Shown: positions 47,171 through 57,865 of the stretch, one piece after another
How positions within the stretch are numbered: position 1 is the stretch's first letter
Layout of the letters: each line of letters opens with the position of its first letter
Source: an uncultured Verrucomicrobia subdivision 3 bacterium
GTDB lineage: Bacteria; Verrucomicrobiota; Verrucomicrobiia; Limisphaerales; UBA11358
Direction of reading: 5' to 3'
NCBI GenBank assembly: GCA_903884535.1
Contig: CAISEZ010000045.1
Location: forward strand, 1-64,000
Length of the DNA: 64,000 nt
Program-made: the position numbers and the translations under genes
Notes under the pieces: generated by a model
Told to the model about the DNA's origin: nothing
Database searches by the model: none
The model's input: the letters and a program-made list of their open reading frames with translations, nothing else

Positions 47171-48556
47171 TTATTTGTGGCCATCCGCGGCTTTCCGTTT
47201 TTCTGAAAATTGCTTCCGCCAGTTTTCGAGCCGTTCCCGGATCTTTTTTTCCACGCCCTGATCGGTTGGCTCGTAATATTTTTTTGCCGCACCGAGATAA
47301 TCCTGCGCGACAAAATGCTCCGGTCCGTCGTGCGCGTATTCGTAGCCGACGCCGTGACCGAGTTTTTTGGCGCCGGCATAATGGCCGTCGCGCAAATGTT
47401 CCGGCACGGCAATGGTGCGGCCGGAGCGGACATCGGCCAGCGCGGCGTCAATCGCCATGATCGAGCTGTTGCTTTTGTTGGCCGTGGCGATGTAAATGGT
47501 CGCCTCGGCCAGCGGAATCCGCGCTTCCGGCCAGCCGACAAATTCCGAGGCCGCGAGGCACGCATTCGCCAAAACCAAAGCCATCGGGTCGGCGAGGCCG
47601 ACATCTTCCGCCGCGCAAATAATAATCCGCCGCGCGATGAAGCGCGGGTCTTCGCCGGCGTGAATCATTTTCGCCAGCCAGTAGAGCGCCGCGTCGGGAT
47701 CACTGCCGCGCATGGATTTGATGAACGCGGAAATCGTGTCGTAATGCGCATCGCCGTCGCCGTCATAAACCACGGCTTTCTTCTGAATGCTCTGCTCGGC
47801 GACTTCGAGCGTGATGCGAATGATTCCGTCTTGACCGGGCGACGTGGTGAGCGCGGCAATTTCCAGCGAATTCAAGGCTTTGCGCGCGTCGCCGTCGGAA
47901 AGCGTGGCGAGATGGCGCAGCGCATTTTCGTCAGCAGAAATTTTCAAAAAGCCGAGGCCGCGTTCCGCGTCGGCCAAGGCGCGTTGCAGCAGTGAAAATA
48001 AATCGTCCTCGGTCAGCGGCCGCAGTTCAAAAATTTGCGAGCGCGAAACGAGCGGCGAGTTGACGAAGAAAAACGGATTGTGCGTGGTTGCGCCGATGAG
48101 CCGGATGACACCGCTCTCCACATCCGGCAGCAACACGTCCTGCTGCGATTTGTTGAAGCGATGAATTTCGTCAATAAACAGAATCGTGGATTGCCCTTTG
48201 TTTTCAAGGCGATTTTCCGCGGCGGATAAAACGCGGCGCATATCGGCGACATTGGATTCCACGCCGCTCAATCTTTCAAATTTGGATTTGGTCTGGCGGG
48301 CGATGATTTGCGCGAGCGAGGTTTTACCGGTGCCGGGCGGGCCGTAAAAAATCAGCGACTGGATGCGGTCGGCTTCGATGGCGCGGCGAAGCAACTGGCC
48401 CGCGCCGAGGATGTGCGTCTGGCCGGCGTATTCGTCCAGGTTGCGCGGACGCATCCGCGCGGCGAGTGGCTGGCTTTTGAAGGTGTCGGGTGCGGGCACG
48501 GATTTTTCGTCCGGCTGGTTTTCAACCGGAGCGGAAAACAAATCGTTGCGCGCCAT
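47171..48556 (-). CDS. rarA: Replication-associated recombination protein A (RarA/MgsA, AAA+ ATPase)
   Basis: 461-aa cytosolic AAA+ protein that acts at stalled replication forks and is related to clamp-loader subunits. Motifs: RPRNLDEYAGQTHILG at 37-52, Walker A GPPGTGKTS (72-80), Walker B ILFIDEIHRF (125-134) and sensor 1 GATTHNPFF. The C-terminal half has the RarA-specific MRGSDPDAALYWLAKMIHAGEDPRFIARR region. Length matches the family. No neighbour shares its strand closely; tandem hairpins lie upstream at 48596-48653. Confidence 0.96.
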   Translation of the reverse strand: MARNDLFSAPVENQPDEKSVPAPDTFKSQPLAARMRPRNLDEYAGQTHILGAGQLLRRAIEADRIQSLIFYGPPGTGKTSLAQIIARQTKSKFERLSGVESNVADMRRVLSAAENRLENKGQSTILFIDEIHRFNKSQQDVLLPDVESGVIRLIGATTHNPFFFVNSPLVSRSQIFELRPLTEDDLFSLLQRALADAERGLGFLKISADENALRHLATLSDGDARKALNSLEIAALTTSPGQDGIIRITLEVAEQSIQKKAVVYDGDGDAHYDTISAFIKSMRGSDPDAALYWLAKMIHAGEDPRFIARRIIICAAEDVGLADPMALVLANACLAASEFVGWPEARIPLAEATIYIATANKSNSSIMAIDAALADVRSGRTIAVPEHLRDGHYAGAKKLGHGVGYEYAHDGPEHFVAQDYLGAAKKYYEPTDQGVEKKIRERLENWRKQFSEKRKAADGHK

Positions 48557-48595
48557 GTCGGAAGTTTAGCAGCGGCAGCCGGTCCGCAAAATAAA

Positions 48596-48621
48596 AAAGC
48601 CCGCAACGGGTGGCGGGCTTT
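48596..48621. terminator. GC-rich hairpin with A/T flanks
   Basis: AAAGCCCGC (48596-48604) and GCGGGCTTT (48613-48621) pair perfectly around an 8-nt loop, with A-run and T-run flanks as in bidirectional terminators. It lies 40 bp upstream of rarA, so it may stop rightward transcription or be a relic of a lost gene. Confidence 0.6.
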
Positions 48622-48653
48622 GATTTCAGGTTTGATAAATCAAACCTGAAATC
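48622..48653. repeat. Perfect 14-bp inverted repeat abutting the hairpin
   Basis: GATTTCAGGTTTGA (48622-48635) and TCAAACCTGAAATC (48640-48653) flank a TAAA loop. It follows directly on the GC-rich hairpin, so the RNA would carry two consecutive stem-loops. Confidence 0.8.
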
Positions 48654-49039
48654 TTGAAAGAACCCCCGCCATTGCCGTGTCGATGTTATCCTTTGAACAT
48701 GTATTGCTACATGTGGAACTTGCCGGTCGGTTTTCGACTTCCAGTGAAGGCGTGTCGGCCACCGTCCCGCTTGCTCCGTGATCGTTTAACTTACGGTTCA
48801 AGGATTTGATGCGAATCACGAACAGGGCAGGGAAATTAAATTATTAAAAGAGCAACCGAACTGCTTAATACATCGTCCCGAATGTGTTTCTTCTCAAGAA
48901 AAAATTGCAAAAATATTTTCCAGTTTTGCCGGCAAAAGCTTGCCTTTGTTAACGGGCGGGAGTTTAATCAAATTCTTGTCTCATACTCCGGCCGTTTTTG
49001 ACTGGTTTTTGCGGCGGATTCCACCAGTCGTTTGGGCAG
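48654..49039. other. Gene-free stretch between rarA and the desaturase gene
   Basis: 386 bp, moderately AT-rich in the centre (about 48830-48930). It includes ACATGT-ATTGCT-ACATGT near 48699. I see no conserved frame, RNA gene or assignable promoter. It contains the leader of rarA on the left and the end of the leftward desaturase gene on the right. Confidence 0.4.
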
Positions 49040-50032
49040 TCAAACTTTGGGCAGGCCGACCATCTGCTGCGCGTCAACATCCCAGACTTTCAAGCGCAGG
49101 CAGCGAAAAATATCCGCCGGATGCAGCGAGGTGGTTTTGGGTTGGTCCAGCTCGGGGATATTGTCGAGCACTTCCGGCAGCCGATAAAACGGGATGCGGG
49201 CGTTCAGATGATGAATATGGTGATAGCCGATGTTTGCGGTGAACCACGCCATAATCGGGCCGGTCTTCATGTAGCTCGAAGATTCCAGCGCGGCTTTTTC
49301 GTAGGCCCAGCCGTGCCGGTCAAAAAATGATACGCCGGGGAAATTGTGCTGCGCGTAAAACAGATAAGATCCAATGGCGCTGCCAATGAGGTGCGGCAGC
49401 AGCAGCGTCAGGAACAGCGTCAACCAGCCGCCGCAGAAAAAAAACAGTATCACCGCTAGCGTGAGGTGAACCACCGTCGCAATGGCGCAGTCGTAATGTT
49501 CCTTCGGGTTGTTGAAAAACGGATAGACGCACATGCCCCAGAAAAACACGAACACGTAACCAAACAGGATGGTGGCCGGATGCCGCATGAACAGATATTC
49601 AAAGCGCGTCCGTTTGGAGGACCGCAAATATTCGGCGCGGGTCATGATCGGATACGATCCGATGTGCGCGCTGCGCAGTTTGGAATTATGCTTGTGGTGA
49701 TAATTGTGCGACGCGCGCCAGATGCTGCTGGGGCTGAGCGCCATCACGCCAAAAAAACGCATGAAGTATTCCGCCAGTTTGGATTTCGACAAAATGGCGT
49801 GGTGCTGCTGGTCGTGGTAAATCACAAACAATCGCAGCAGCAGCAGGCCGGTCAGCACGCTGCAGGCGATGCGCGCGGCCAGCGGGACATGGATTCCGGC
49901 GACGTGCGGCAGGGTGCCGGCGACGCAACCCACCAAAAGCAAGGTTGTGGAAATGACAACCCACCAGCTTTTCACGGCGAAATCCGCCGCGTAGGGACGG
50001 GTGGCCAATATAAGTTCTTTTCCAGATAGCAT
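49040..50032 (-). CDS. Membrane fatty acid desaturase
   Basis: 330-aa integral membrane di-iron enzyme that introduces double bonds into acyl chains. All three histidine boxes are present: HDQQHH (73-78), SHNYHHKHN (about 109-116) and NIGYHHIHHLN near 270. Hydrophobic segments lie near residues 23-41, 52-72, 93-103 and 150-210. The final HHIHHLNARIPFYRLPEVL is typical of PF00487 desaturases and beta-carotene hydroxylase relatives. The start MLSGKELILATRPYAADFA at 50032 is the only good one. It follows the giant kinase gene by 76 bp; a functional link is unknown. Confidence 0.9.
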   Translation of the reverse strand: MLSGKELILATRPYAADFAVKSWWVVISTTLLLVGCVAGTLPHVAGIHVPLAARIACSVLTGLLLLRLFVIYHDQQHHAILSKSKLAEYFMRFFGVMALSPSSIWRASHNYHHKHNSKLRSAHIGSYPIMTRAEYLRSSKRTRFEYLFMRHPATILFGYVFVFFWGMCVYPFFNNPKEHYDCAIATVVHLTLAVILFFFCGGWLTLFLTLLLPHLIGSAIGSYLFYAQHNFPGVSFFDRHGWAYEKAALESSSYMKTGPIMAWFTANIGYHHIHHLNARIPFYRLPEVLDNIPELDQPKTTSLHPADIFRCLRLKVWDVDAQQMVGLPKV

Positions 50033-50108
50033 GAGTAGTTAGGCTGCCTCTATATTCGGATGAATCGCAGCATTTGTCCATGCTGACTTCAAAACTTTTG
50101 GCGGACGC

Positions 50109-53100
50109 TTAAATTTCCGGTTCGCCGGTTTCCAGACTTTGGCGGCGTGGAAAATGTGGGTCGGACGCTGCCGGGTTTTGGTCCAGACATCTCCGGACCG
50201 TTTCCGCGAGCAGTTGCGCCGGAAACGGCTTGGGCAGAAAATTGACGCCCGCTTCCAGCGGAAAATCTTTGCCGGCGATGTCGGCACTGTAACCGCTGGC
50301 GTAAATCACATTTAATTTCGGATTTTCCAGCTGCAGCTTTTCGGCCAGCGTTTTTCCAGTGAGGCCGCCGGGCATGACCAGATCGGTCAGCAGCAAATGG
50401 ATTTCATCGCGGTGCTGTTCCCAGACTTGCAATGCTTCGGCGCCGCTGGCCGCGGCCAGCACCCGGTAGCCGAGTTGCGCGAGCGCCCGTTGCACCGCCG
50501 AGCGCAACGCGCCATCGTCTTCCACCAGCAAAATTGTTTCGTTCCCGCCGTGGGCGGCGGCTAGGGCCGTCGGCTCGACTGTTGGATCTGTGGAATTTTT
50601 GATCTGGCGCGGCAGGTAAATATGGAAGGTGGTGCCTTGGCCCAGTTCGCTGTAAACACTGATCCAGCCCTGATGCTGCTGGACGATGCTGAACACGGTG
50701 GCCAGCCCAAGGCCGGTGCCTTTGCCCACTTCTTTGGTGGTGAAAAATGGCTCGAAAATGCGCGGCAAAATTTCCGGCGCGATGCCGCTGCCGGTGTCGC
50801 TGACGCTCAACCGGACGAAGGCGCCCGGCCGGACTTGGCTGGATTGCTGCGCCGCGAGTTCGTCAAATTCCACGGCGGCGGTTTCGATGATCAACTCGCC
50901 GCCGTGGGGCATGGCGTCCCGCGAATTCACCGTGAGATTCATCAGCAACTGATCCATCATGCCCGCGTCGGCGTGGATGAACAACGGTTGCGGCGCGTAG
51001 CGGAACTGCATCTGGATGTCTTCACCGAGAATCCGCCGCAGCATTTTGGTCATGCCGGTGATGGAATCGCTCAAATCCAGTTCGCGCGGCTGCAGTTTGT
51101 TCCGCCGGCTGAACAGCAGCAACTGGCGCGTAAGGTTGGCGGCGCGGTTGGCGGCGGTCTGGATTTCGTCCAAGCACTCCGCCTGTTCGGGTGAAAAATT
51201 GCCTTCTATTTTCGTCAGCTCAATCTGCATTTGGATGACGGCGAGAATATTGTTGAAGTCATGCGCCACCCCACCGGCGAGCTGGCCGATCGCCTCCATT
51301 TTCTGGGACTGGCGCAATTGTTCCTCCAGCAGGTGCTGCCGGGTGATGTCGCGGGCAATTTTCGAGGCGCCGACAATTTGTCCGTGGCTGTCCCGAATGG
51401 GCGAGATGGTGGTCGAAATGCGGATGCGTTTGCCATCTTTGCGGACGCGCTCCGTCTCGAAATGCTCCACGCTTTCGCCGCGGGCAATCCGGGCCAGAAT
51501 CTCCGGCTCTTCATTTTTTCGTTCGGCGGGGATCAGCATCAGCATGGATTGGCCGACGGCTTCGTTGGCCGGATAGCCGAAAATATTTTCCGCGCCCCGG
51601 TTCCAACTGGTGATGATGCCATCGAGGGTTTTGCTGATGATGGCGTCGTCGGAAGATTCCACGATGACGGCGAACTGCTTCAATTGTTGTTCGCTGGCTT
51701 TGCGTTCGGTGATGTCTGCCACCGTGGTCAATTCCTCGATGGTGCCGTCGGGATATTTTTCGCGCTGTTGGGAAAAGTTCACCCACACCACCTTGCCGTC
51801 CGCATGGACATAGCGTTTCTCGAAGAAATATTGTTTCAGCAGCCCGGCTTTCACCTGCTCCAGAAACATTAGCTGAATCGCCTGGTCATCCGGGTGGGTG
51901 ATCCGGGCGTAAATGTCCGGCTCGTTGTGTTGGTCGCGCTGGATACCGCAGATGCGCAGGTGGGCGTCGTTGATGATGCGCGAAAACTGGCCGTCCGGAA
52001 AAACGGTGTGGAAGGCGATGCCGATGGGCACCGTGTCGAAAATCAATTTGAACCGCGCCTGTTCACGGGCAAATTGTTCGCGCGCCAGTTTTTGTTCGGT
52101 GATGTCGCTGGCCAGGCCCAGCATGCACCGTTCACCGGCCAGTTCAATTAGCTCCGCCGAAATGATCAGGTCTCCGACGCTGTTATCCTTTTTTCTAAAT
52201 TTGATTTCCAGATTTTTGCAGCGGCCAGCGGTGGTCAGCATCTGGATCATCTGATCTCGTTGTGCGGGATCGTCCCACAAGCCTAAATCGGAAGATTTGC
52301 GGCCGATGAGTTCGGCCACGGTGCAACCGTGGATGCTGGCAAACGCGGCGTTGACTTCCAAAATCTCGCCATCGCTGAACCGGGTGATGACGATGCCGGA
52401 TGGGCTGAAATTGAAAATGGTGGAAAGCCGGGCCTCGCTTTCGCGCAGGGTCTGGTCGGCGGCTTCTTGCGCGGTGATGTCGCGGCCGATGCCAATCAGT
52501 CCGGCGACTTTTCCCTGTTGGTCGCGCCAGGCGATCATGTTGGTCACCACCACGCGCGGTTCGCCGACCGGAAAGGTGATGGGGCCTTTGACGGTGCAGA
52601 ATGAATTTGCCGCCAGCGCCTGCAGTTCCGTCGCCCGGCAGCGCGTCGCCTCTTCCGGTGGCAGAAAATCGGCGTCCGTGAGGCCCAACATGGCGGCCGG
52701 CGTCTGGCCGTAACATTTGGCGAGGGCCGCGTTGACCACCAAAAACCGGCTTTCCAAGTCCTTGATAAAAATGAAATCCGGCGCCAGATCCATCAGGGTG
52801 CGGAGCAGGGCATGTTCCTCCTGGAAACGGTCCTGAATATTTTTGAGTTCCGTGACATCAAACATGACGCCCTGGGAGCCGGTGATTTTCCCCTGGGCAT
52901 CAAAGACCGGGCTTTTGACCACATGCAGATGGCGCGGGTTGCCGTTCGGGCCGGGGTATTCCTCGTCCACTTCAATCGTGCGGCCGGTGCGCATTATTGT
53001 CCGGTGATGAGCTTCGCCTCCGATTGAATAGTCCGGCTGGTTCCTTTCCAGTTCGAAATGGCGATGTTCGCCCGGCATTTTACCCAGCAGGGATTCCGGT

Positions 53101-54767
53101 TGAATCCCCTTGAGCTGGCCGAGCCAGGAATTGGCGAACACATACCGGCCGGCAGCATCCTTGCGAAAAACGCCGGCCGGCATCTGGTCCACCAGCGAAT
53201 GGTAAAGCGCCTCGGATTCGAGCAGGGCCAGCTCGGCCAGCCGGTGCGCGGTGACGTCCAACATGATTCCCTGGGAGCCAACAATTTTCCCGTCGGCGGC
53301 AAAGACCGGGGATTTTACGACATGGAAATAGAGGGTTTGACCGTCGGCGCGGAGATATTTTTCGTCCGCTTCAATGCGTTCGCCCGTGCGCAGGATCTGT
53401 TCGTGATGGCTGACACCATCGGCGGCCAGGGCTTTGTCCTCCAGCCCCAGTTCCAAAGCGGTTTTCCCCATAAACTGCTCCGCCGACATGGCCTTGAGAT
53501 TGCAGAAGTTTGAATTGACGAACACATACCGGCCGGCGGCATCCTTGCGAAAAATGCCCGCCGGCATCTGGGCCACCAGGGAATGGTAAAGCGCCTGGGT
53601 TTCCCGGATGGCGGCTTGGGCCTTGATCCGGTCCGTGATGTCCTGTATCGCGCCGCAGACCCGCACCACCTTGCCATTTTCCACCACCGGCTGGCCAATG
53701 GTGCGGACCCATTTGTGAATGCCTTTGGCGGAAATAAATTCCAGTTCCAGATCGTAAGGCGTGCCGTGTTGGACTGCCGCCGTGACGGCGGCCTCGATTT
53801 TCGTGCGCGACTCGCCGGGATAAAAACTCAAGCCCATTTCTTTATTCGGCTTGGTGTGAGAATCCAAATCGTGGATGAGCGCCACTTCTTCGCCCCATTG
53901 GCCCGCGCCGGTAGCCGGATCAAATTCCCAGCCGCCCACCTTGGCGATGTGGCCGGTCTGCTGCAAAATACGCCGGTTGCGGAGCAGCACGTCTTCCGCT
54001 TTTTTCTTCGCCGTGTTGTCGCGAAACACCAGCACCACGCCGATGATGCGGCCATCCGCCTGCCGGATCGGCGCGCCGCTGTCGTCAATGATGAATTCCC
54101 GTCCGCCCCGCGAAATCAGAACCGTGTGGTTCGCCAGGCCGACGACGGAGTTACTGCGGAAAACTTTTTTGACCGGATCCTCCACCGTCTCCCGCGTTTC
54201 CTCGTTGACGATGCGAAACACCGTGGGCAGCGGCTGGCCGGCGGCGTCGGTGTTCGTCCAGCCCGTCAGCCGTTCCGCTTCCTGATTCAGGAAAGTGACA
54301 TTGCCCTGAACATCCGTCGTGATCACCGCATCGCCGATGCTCGTCAGCGTCACCGTCAGCAATCTTTGGTTGGCATCCGCCCGCCGGCGGGCGCGATGCA
54401 ATGCTTCGTTCAGGGCGCAGGCCAAAATCCCGCCGATCACAAAGATCAGCCATTGCGCGAAATCCATCGGACCGTGAAATGAAAAACTGTGGTAGGGCGG
54501 AATGAGATAATATTCCGCGCCGACAGCGGCGAGGACTGTGGCAACCAAGCCCGGGCCAAGTCCGCCCAAGTAGGCGCTGACAAGGATGGGAATGAAGAAA
54601 AGAACGAGCACCGGACGATTGTCGCCAATCCACGGGGACAGGCTCAAGCGAGCCAGCAGCGCCAGCCATGTCACCACGGCCGCAAACCCGTAAGCAAACC
54701 AGCGCGACCGCCAAAAGGCGGAAGATTTCGGTTGGCCGGTGCCGGTTAAGTTAGGCTGCTGATCCAT
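50109..54767 (-). CDS. Giant hybrid sensor histidine kinase (DUF4118, 8 PAS, HisKA, HATPase, REC)
   Basis: About 1552 aa from the ATG at 54767 (MDQQPNLTG); a longer frame to 54830 exists but adds nothing recognisable. The N-terminal DUF4118 membrane domain, as in KdpD ([20 protein letters not shown]; about 20-120), is followed by eight PAS modules with DIT-type linkers. The third and fourth PAS are near duplicates ([20 protein letters not shown] / [20 protein letters not shown]). The phospho-acceptor His is in [13 protein letters not shown] near 1165, the ATPase in [11 protein letters not shown] and [13 protein letters not shown], and the receiver Asp in [11 protein letters not shown] near 1462. 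It shares the kinase-receiver layout with the kinase at 12359. Signal unknown. Confidence 0.93.
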   Translation of the reverse strand: MDQQPNLTGTGQPKSSAFWRSRWFAYGFAAVVTWLALLARLSLSPWIGDNRPVLVLFFIPILVSAYLGGLGPGLVATVLAAVGAEYYLIPPYHSFSFHGPMDFAQWLIFVIGGILACALNEALHRARRRADANQRLLTVTLTSIGDAVITTDVQGNVTFLNQEAERLTGWTNTDAAGQPLPTVFRIVNEETRETVEDPVKKVFRSNSVVGLANHTVLISRGGREFIIDDSGAPIRQADGRIIGVVLVFRDNTAKKKAEDVLLRNRRILQQTGHIAKVGGWEFDPATGAGQWGEEVALIHDLDSHTKPNKEMGLSFYPGESRTKIEAAVTAAVQHGTPYDLELEFISAKGIHKWVRTIGQPVVENGKVVRVCGAIQDITDRIKAQAAIRETQALYHSLVAQMPAGIFRKDAAGRYVFVNSNFCNLKAMSAEQFMGKTALELGLEDKALAADGVSHHEQILRTGERIEADEKYLRADGQTLYFHVVKSPVFAADGKIVGSQGIMLDVTAHRLAELALLESEALYHSLVDQMPAGVFRKDAAGRYVFANSWLGQLKGIQPESLLGKMPGEHRHFELERNQPDYSIGGEAHHRTIMRTGRTIEVDEEYPGPNGNPRHLHVVKSPVFDAQGKITGSQGVMFDVTELKNIQDRFQEEHALLRTLMDLAPDFIFIKDLESRFLVVNAALAKCYGQTPAAMLGLTDADFLPPEEATRCRATELQALAANSFCTVKGPITFPVGEPRVVVTNMIAWRDQQGKVAGLIGIGRDITAQEAADQTLRESEARLSTIFNFSPSGIVITRFSDGEILEVNAAFASIHGCTVAELIGRKSSDLGLWDDPAQRDQMIQMLTTAGRCKNLEIKFRKKDNSVGDLIISAELIELAGERCMLGLASDITEQKLAREQFAREQARFKLIFDTVPIGIAFHTVFPDGQFSRIINDAHLRICGIQRDQHNEPDIYARITHPDDQAIQLMFLEQVKAGLLKQYFFEKRYVHADGKVVWVNFSQQREKYPDGTIEELTTVADITERKASEQQLKQFAVIVESSDDAIISKTLDGIITSWNRGAENIFGYPANEAVGQSMLMLIPAERKNEEPEILARIARGESVEHFETERVRKDGKRIRISTTISPIRDSHGQIVGASKIARDITRQHLLEEQLRQSQKMEAIGQLAGGVAHDFNNILAVIQMQIELTKIEGNFSPEQAECLDEIQTAANRAANLTRQLLLFSRRNKLQPRELDLSDSITGMTKMLRRILGEDIQMQFRYAPQPLFIHADAGMMDQLLMNLTVNSRDAMPHGGELIIETAAVEFDELAAQQSSQVRPGAFVRLSVSDTGSGIAPEILPRIFEPFFTTKEVGKGTGLGLATVFSIVQQHQGWISVYSELGQGTTFHIYLPRQIKNSTDPTVEPTALAAAHGGNETILLVEDDGALRSAVQRALAQLGYRVLAAASGAEALQVWEQHRDEIHLLLTDLVMPGGLTGKTLAEKLQLENPKLNVIYASGYSADIAGKDFPLEAGVNFLPKPFPAQLLAETVRRCLDQNPAASDPHFPRRQSLETGEPEI

Positions 54768-54904
54768 CGGGGTGCTTGTAGCGGGCGTAAAGCTGGTCGG
54801 ACAAATTAAGCGGCTTTCGCAATCTTGCAACTGATATTCCTGCGGTCAAATTCCAACTCGCTTTTGGTCGCGCATTCCTGCTAATTTGCCCGTCTGATTT
54901 TACC

Positions 54905-57865
54905 ATGATGACATCGACCCAAATCCGCCAGTCCTTTATGGATTTCTTCCGCTCCAAGCAGCACACCGTCGTGCCGTCTTCGAGCCTCATGCCCGACTCG
55001 CCGAACCTCCTGTTCACGAACGCCGGCATGAACCAGTTCGTGCCCATTTTTCTCGGCCAGACGAAATGTCCTTACACGCCCGGCCGCGCGGCGGACACCC
55101 AGAAATGCATCCGCGCCGGCGGCAAGCACAACGACCTCGACGATGTCGGCCTGGACACGTATCACCACACTTTTTTCGAAATGCTCGGCAATTGGAGCTT
55201 CGGCGATTATTTCAAGAAGGAAGCCATCGAGTGGGCGTGGGAACTCGTCGTCGGCATTTGGAAATTTCCGCCGCAGCGGCTTTACGCCACGGTTTACTCA
55301 CCGGACAAATCCAAGAACGATCCGAGCGAGTTCGATCAGGAAGCCTGGGGTTTTTGGGCGGAAAAATTTCGCAGTGTCGGCCTTGATCCCGCCGTCCACA
55401 TCGTCAACGGCAACAAGAAGGACAATTTCTGGATGATGGGTGAGACTGGTCCCTGCGGCCCGTGTTCCGAACTGCACGTGGATTTGACGCCGAACGGCGA
55501 CACGCGCGGCAGCCTTGTGAACAAAGGCGATGCGCGCTGCATTGAAATCTGGAATCTCGTCTTCATCCAGTTCAATGCCAATCCCGACGGAACATTTTCG
55601 CCGCTGCCCGCGCAGCATGTGGATACCGGCATGGGTTTCGAGCGCGCCACCAGCATCATCCAAGGCACGAAGAATTTTTCCGATTTCGCCAACGCCAAGA
55701 TTTCCAATTACGAGACCGACATTTTTCGCCCCATTTTCGACGTGCTGGAAAAGATGAGCGGCAAGAAATACGGCAGCACATTGCCCGGCGACGCGGTTGC
55801 GAAAGTTACAAACGCCGAGCCGCTGAAAACTTCCGGCGAAGCACGTGGAAATATCACTGAAGTTGCCGCCAGCGAGGCCGGTGCGCATCCCGGCTCAACG
55901 GGGGATGATGAAGATATTTCCATTGCCGCACCTGGCGCGGAACAAATTCAACTCGATATTGCCTTCCGCGTCATTGCCGACCACATCCGCACGCTCTCGT
56001 TTGCGATTGCCGACGGCATCCAGCCCGGCAACAACGACCGCAACTACGTTTTGCGCCGCATCCTGCGCCGCGCCGTCCGCTACGGTCGCACGCTCGGTTT
56101 CAAGGAGCCGTTCTTCTACAAGCTCGTGGACGTGCTCGCCGACACCATGGGCGACGTTTTCCCCGAAATCCGCGCCCGGAAGAAGCAAGTGCAGGAAACC
56201 ATCCAGCGCGAGGAAGAGGCGTTTAATAAGACGCTTGATCGAGGGATTGAATTGTTTGACAAGATGATTGACGTTTTATTTTACGAACAAGAGAGCAAAG
56301 AAGATTTCAAACTCTGGATTACCCATTCACTTCCAAAAGAGGGCAAGCCGTCAGTGGAATTAGAACGAGGAAATAAGAAGACCTCAACAACTGTTCGCCG
56401 CCCCAGAGATCCGCGCCCAACTCAGTTTAATGCCGATTGGGCTTTCCTACTTTACGACACCTACGGCTTTCCGCTCGACCTCACCGAATTGATGGCACGT
56501 GAGCGTGGTTTGACCGTGGACAAAGCTGGGTTTGAAGGTTTGATGGAAATGCAGCGCGCTCGCGCCCGCGCCGCGCAGAAGAAGCAAGTCATTTCGCTGT
56601 CGCAAATCGAAACCACCACGCCCACGAAATTCGTCGGCTACGAGGCACTAGCCGTGCCGGCCAAAGTGCTTGAAGTTGTCTCCTTGAAGGACAAGACCGC
56701 TGTCATTCTCGACACCAGCGCGTGCTACGCCGAAATGGGCGGTCAGGTCGGCGACACTGCTGAGCTGACCGGCAGCGGCCAGCTCTGGCGCGTCACCAAC
56801 ACGCAGAAATCCGGCAACACATTTTTGCATTTCGTCGAAGGCGGCGATGCTCCGTCCGTTGGCGCAGCTGTCACGCTCGCCGTTGAAAAGTCTCGCCGCG
56901 ATGCGATTCAACGGCATCACACGGTGACGCATTTGTTGCATTGGGCTTTGCACGAAGTCGCGAGTAAAGAGGCTTCGCAAAAAGGTTCGTTCGTCGGGCC
57001 GGACAAGTTGACGTTCGACTTCAACAGCGCGCCGCTCACACCCGTGCAGGTCGCCGACATTGAAAAATTGGTCAACGAACGCATCCTCGAAAACGCCGGC
57101 GTTTCCTGGACGGAAGTTGCCCACGCCGACGTGAAGCATCGCAAGGACGTGATGCAATTCTTTGGCGACAAATACGGGGACACCGTCCGCGTCGTCCAAA
57201 TCGGCGGCGAGGCGAATAAATTAAACGGCTATTCGATGGAACTCTGCGGCGGCACGCACACGCGCGCCACCGGCGAGATCGGGTTGTTCCGCATTGTTAG
57301 CGAAGCCGCGGTGGCTGCGGGCGTGCGGCGCATCGAAGCGGTTGCTGGGCTCACGGCTTACGAACTGGCCAACGAACAATTGCAGCTCATCAAAAATATT
57401 GCCGGCAAAATCAATTCGCCCGTCGGCGAATTGGAAAAGAAGATCGAGGCGTTGCTCGCGCAGCAAAAGGAAAGCGACAAGCTGCTCAAAGCGGCCCAGC
57501 AGCGCGAGGCCGCCAACGTCGCCAGCAATTTGCTGGGACATGCGCACGCCGTGAACGGCGTGCCGGCGATCATTCACAATGTCGGCGGCGTGGACGGCGA
57601 TTTTCTCCAGTCCGTGGCGGATTCGTTGAAAGGCCGGTTTCAAGGCGTGATCGTGCTCGGCGGAGCGAGCAACGGCGCGGTTTCATTGATCGCCGCCGTG
57701 ACGCCTGATTTTACGGCCAAGATTCAGGCCGGAAAAATTATTCAAACCATCGCGCCCATCGTCGGCGGCAAGGGCGGCGGCAAGCCGGACAATGCGCGCG
57801 GCGGCGGCAAGGATGCCAGCAAGCTGGACGAGGCACTGGCCAAGGCGAAGAGTTTGCTCGGATGA
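54905..57865 (+). CDS. alaS: Alanyl-tRNA synthetase
   Basis: 986-aa cytosolic enzyme charging tRNA-Ala. The aminoacylation domain opens QIRQSFMDFFRSKQHTVVPS, with NAGMNQF, KCIRAGGKHNDLDDVG and HHTFFEMLGNWSFGDYF. The editing domain has zinc-ligand motifs HHTVTHLLHWALH and CGGTHTRATGEIG. The C-terminal oligomerisation domain ends in a glycine-rich GGKGGGKPDNARGGGKDASK segment. It is about 110 residues longer than the E. coli enzyme because of two inserts: about residues 295-344 (DNA with a 10-bp inverted repeat) and about 455-510 (AT-richer DNA). The start may be either of two adjacent ATGs (54905 or 54908). The last four bases overlap the globin start. Confidence 0.97.
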   Translation: MMTSTQIRQSFMDFFRSKQHTVVPSSSLMPDSPNLLFTNAGMNQFVPIFLGQTKCPYTPGRAADTQKCIRAGGKHNDLDDVGLDTYHHTFFEMLGNWSFGDYFKKEAIEWAWELVVGIWKFPPQRLYATVYSPDKSKNDPSEFDQEAWGFWAEKFRSVGLDPAVHIVNGNKKDNFWMMGETGPCGPCSELHVDLTPNGDTRGSLVNKGDARCIEIWNLVFIQFNANPDGTFSPLPAQHVDTGMGFERATSIIQGTKNFSDFANAKISNYETDIFRPIFDVLEKMSGKKYGSTLPGDAVAKVTNAEPLKTSGEARGNITEVAASEAGAHPGSTGDDEDISIAAPGAEQIQLDIAFRVIADHIRTLSFAIADGIQPGNNDRNYVLRRILRRAVRYGRTLGFKEPFFYKLVDVLADTMGDVFPEIRARKKQVQETIQREEEAFNKTLDRGIELFDKMIDVLFYEQESKEDFKLWITHSLPKEGKPSVELERGNKKTSTTVRRPRDPRPTQFNADWAFLLYDTYGFPLDLTELMARERGLTVDKAGFEGLMEMQRARARAAQKKQVISLSQIETTTPTKFVGYEALAVPAKVLEVVSLKDKTAVILDTSACYAEMGGQVGDTAELTGSGQLWRVTNTQKSGNTFLHFVEGGDAPSVGAAVTLAVEKSRRDAIQRHHTVTHLLHWALHEVASKEASQKGSFVGPDKLTFDFNSAPLTPVQVADIEKLVNERILENAGVSWTEVAHADVKHRKDVMQFFGDKYGDTVRVVQIGGEANKLNGYSMELCGGTHTRATGEIGLFRIVSEAAVAAGVRRIEAVAGLTAYELANEQLQLIKNIAGKINSPVGELEKKIEALLAQQKESDKLLKAAQQREAANVASNLLGHAHAVNGVPAIIHNVGGVDGDFLQSVADSLKGRFQGVIVLGGASNGAVSLIAAVTPDFTAKIQAGKIIQTIAPIVGGKGGGKPDNARGGGKDASKLDEALAKAKSLLG
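55846..55922. repeat. Inverted-repeat-bounded insert within alaS
   Basis: TGGAAATATC at 55846-55855 pairs exactly with GATATTTCCA at 55913-55922. Inside, GCCGG and CCGGC form an inner stem around TGCGCATC. The segment coincides with an alaS insert of about 50 residues absent from the usual family layout (between the YGSTLPGD and IAFRVIADH blocks) and keeps the frame. Confidence 0.6.

Noticed and set aside
50068..50085. CAGCAT-N6-ATGCTG inverted repeat before the desaturase gene
   Set aside because: Short, unlike the four operator sites, and a single occurrence; could be chance.
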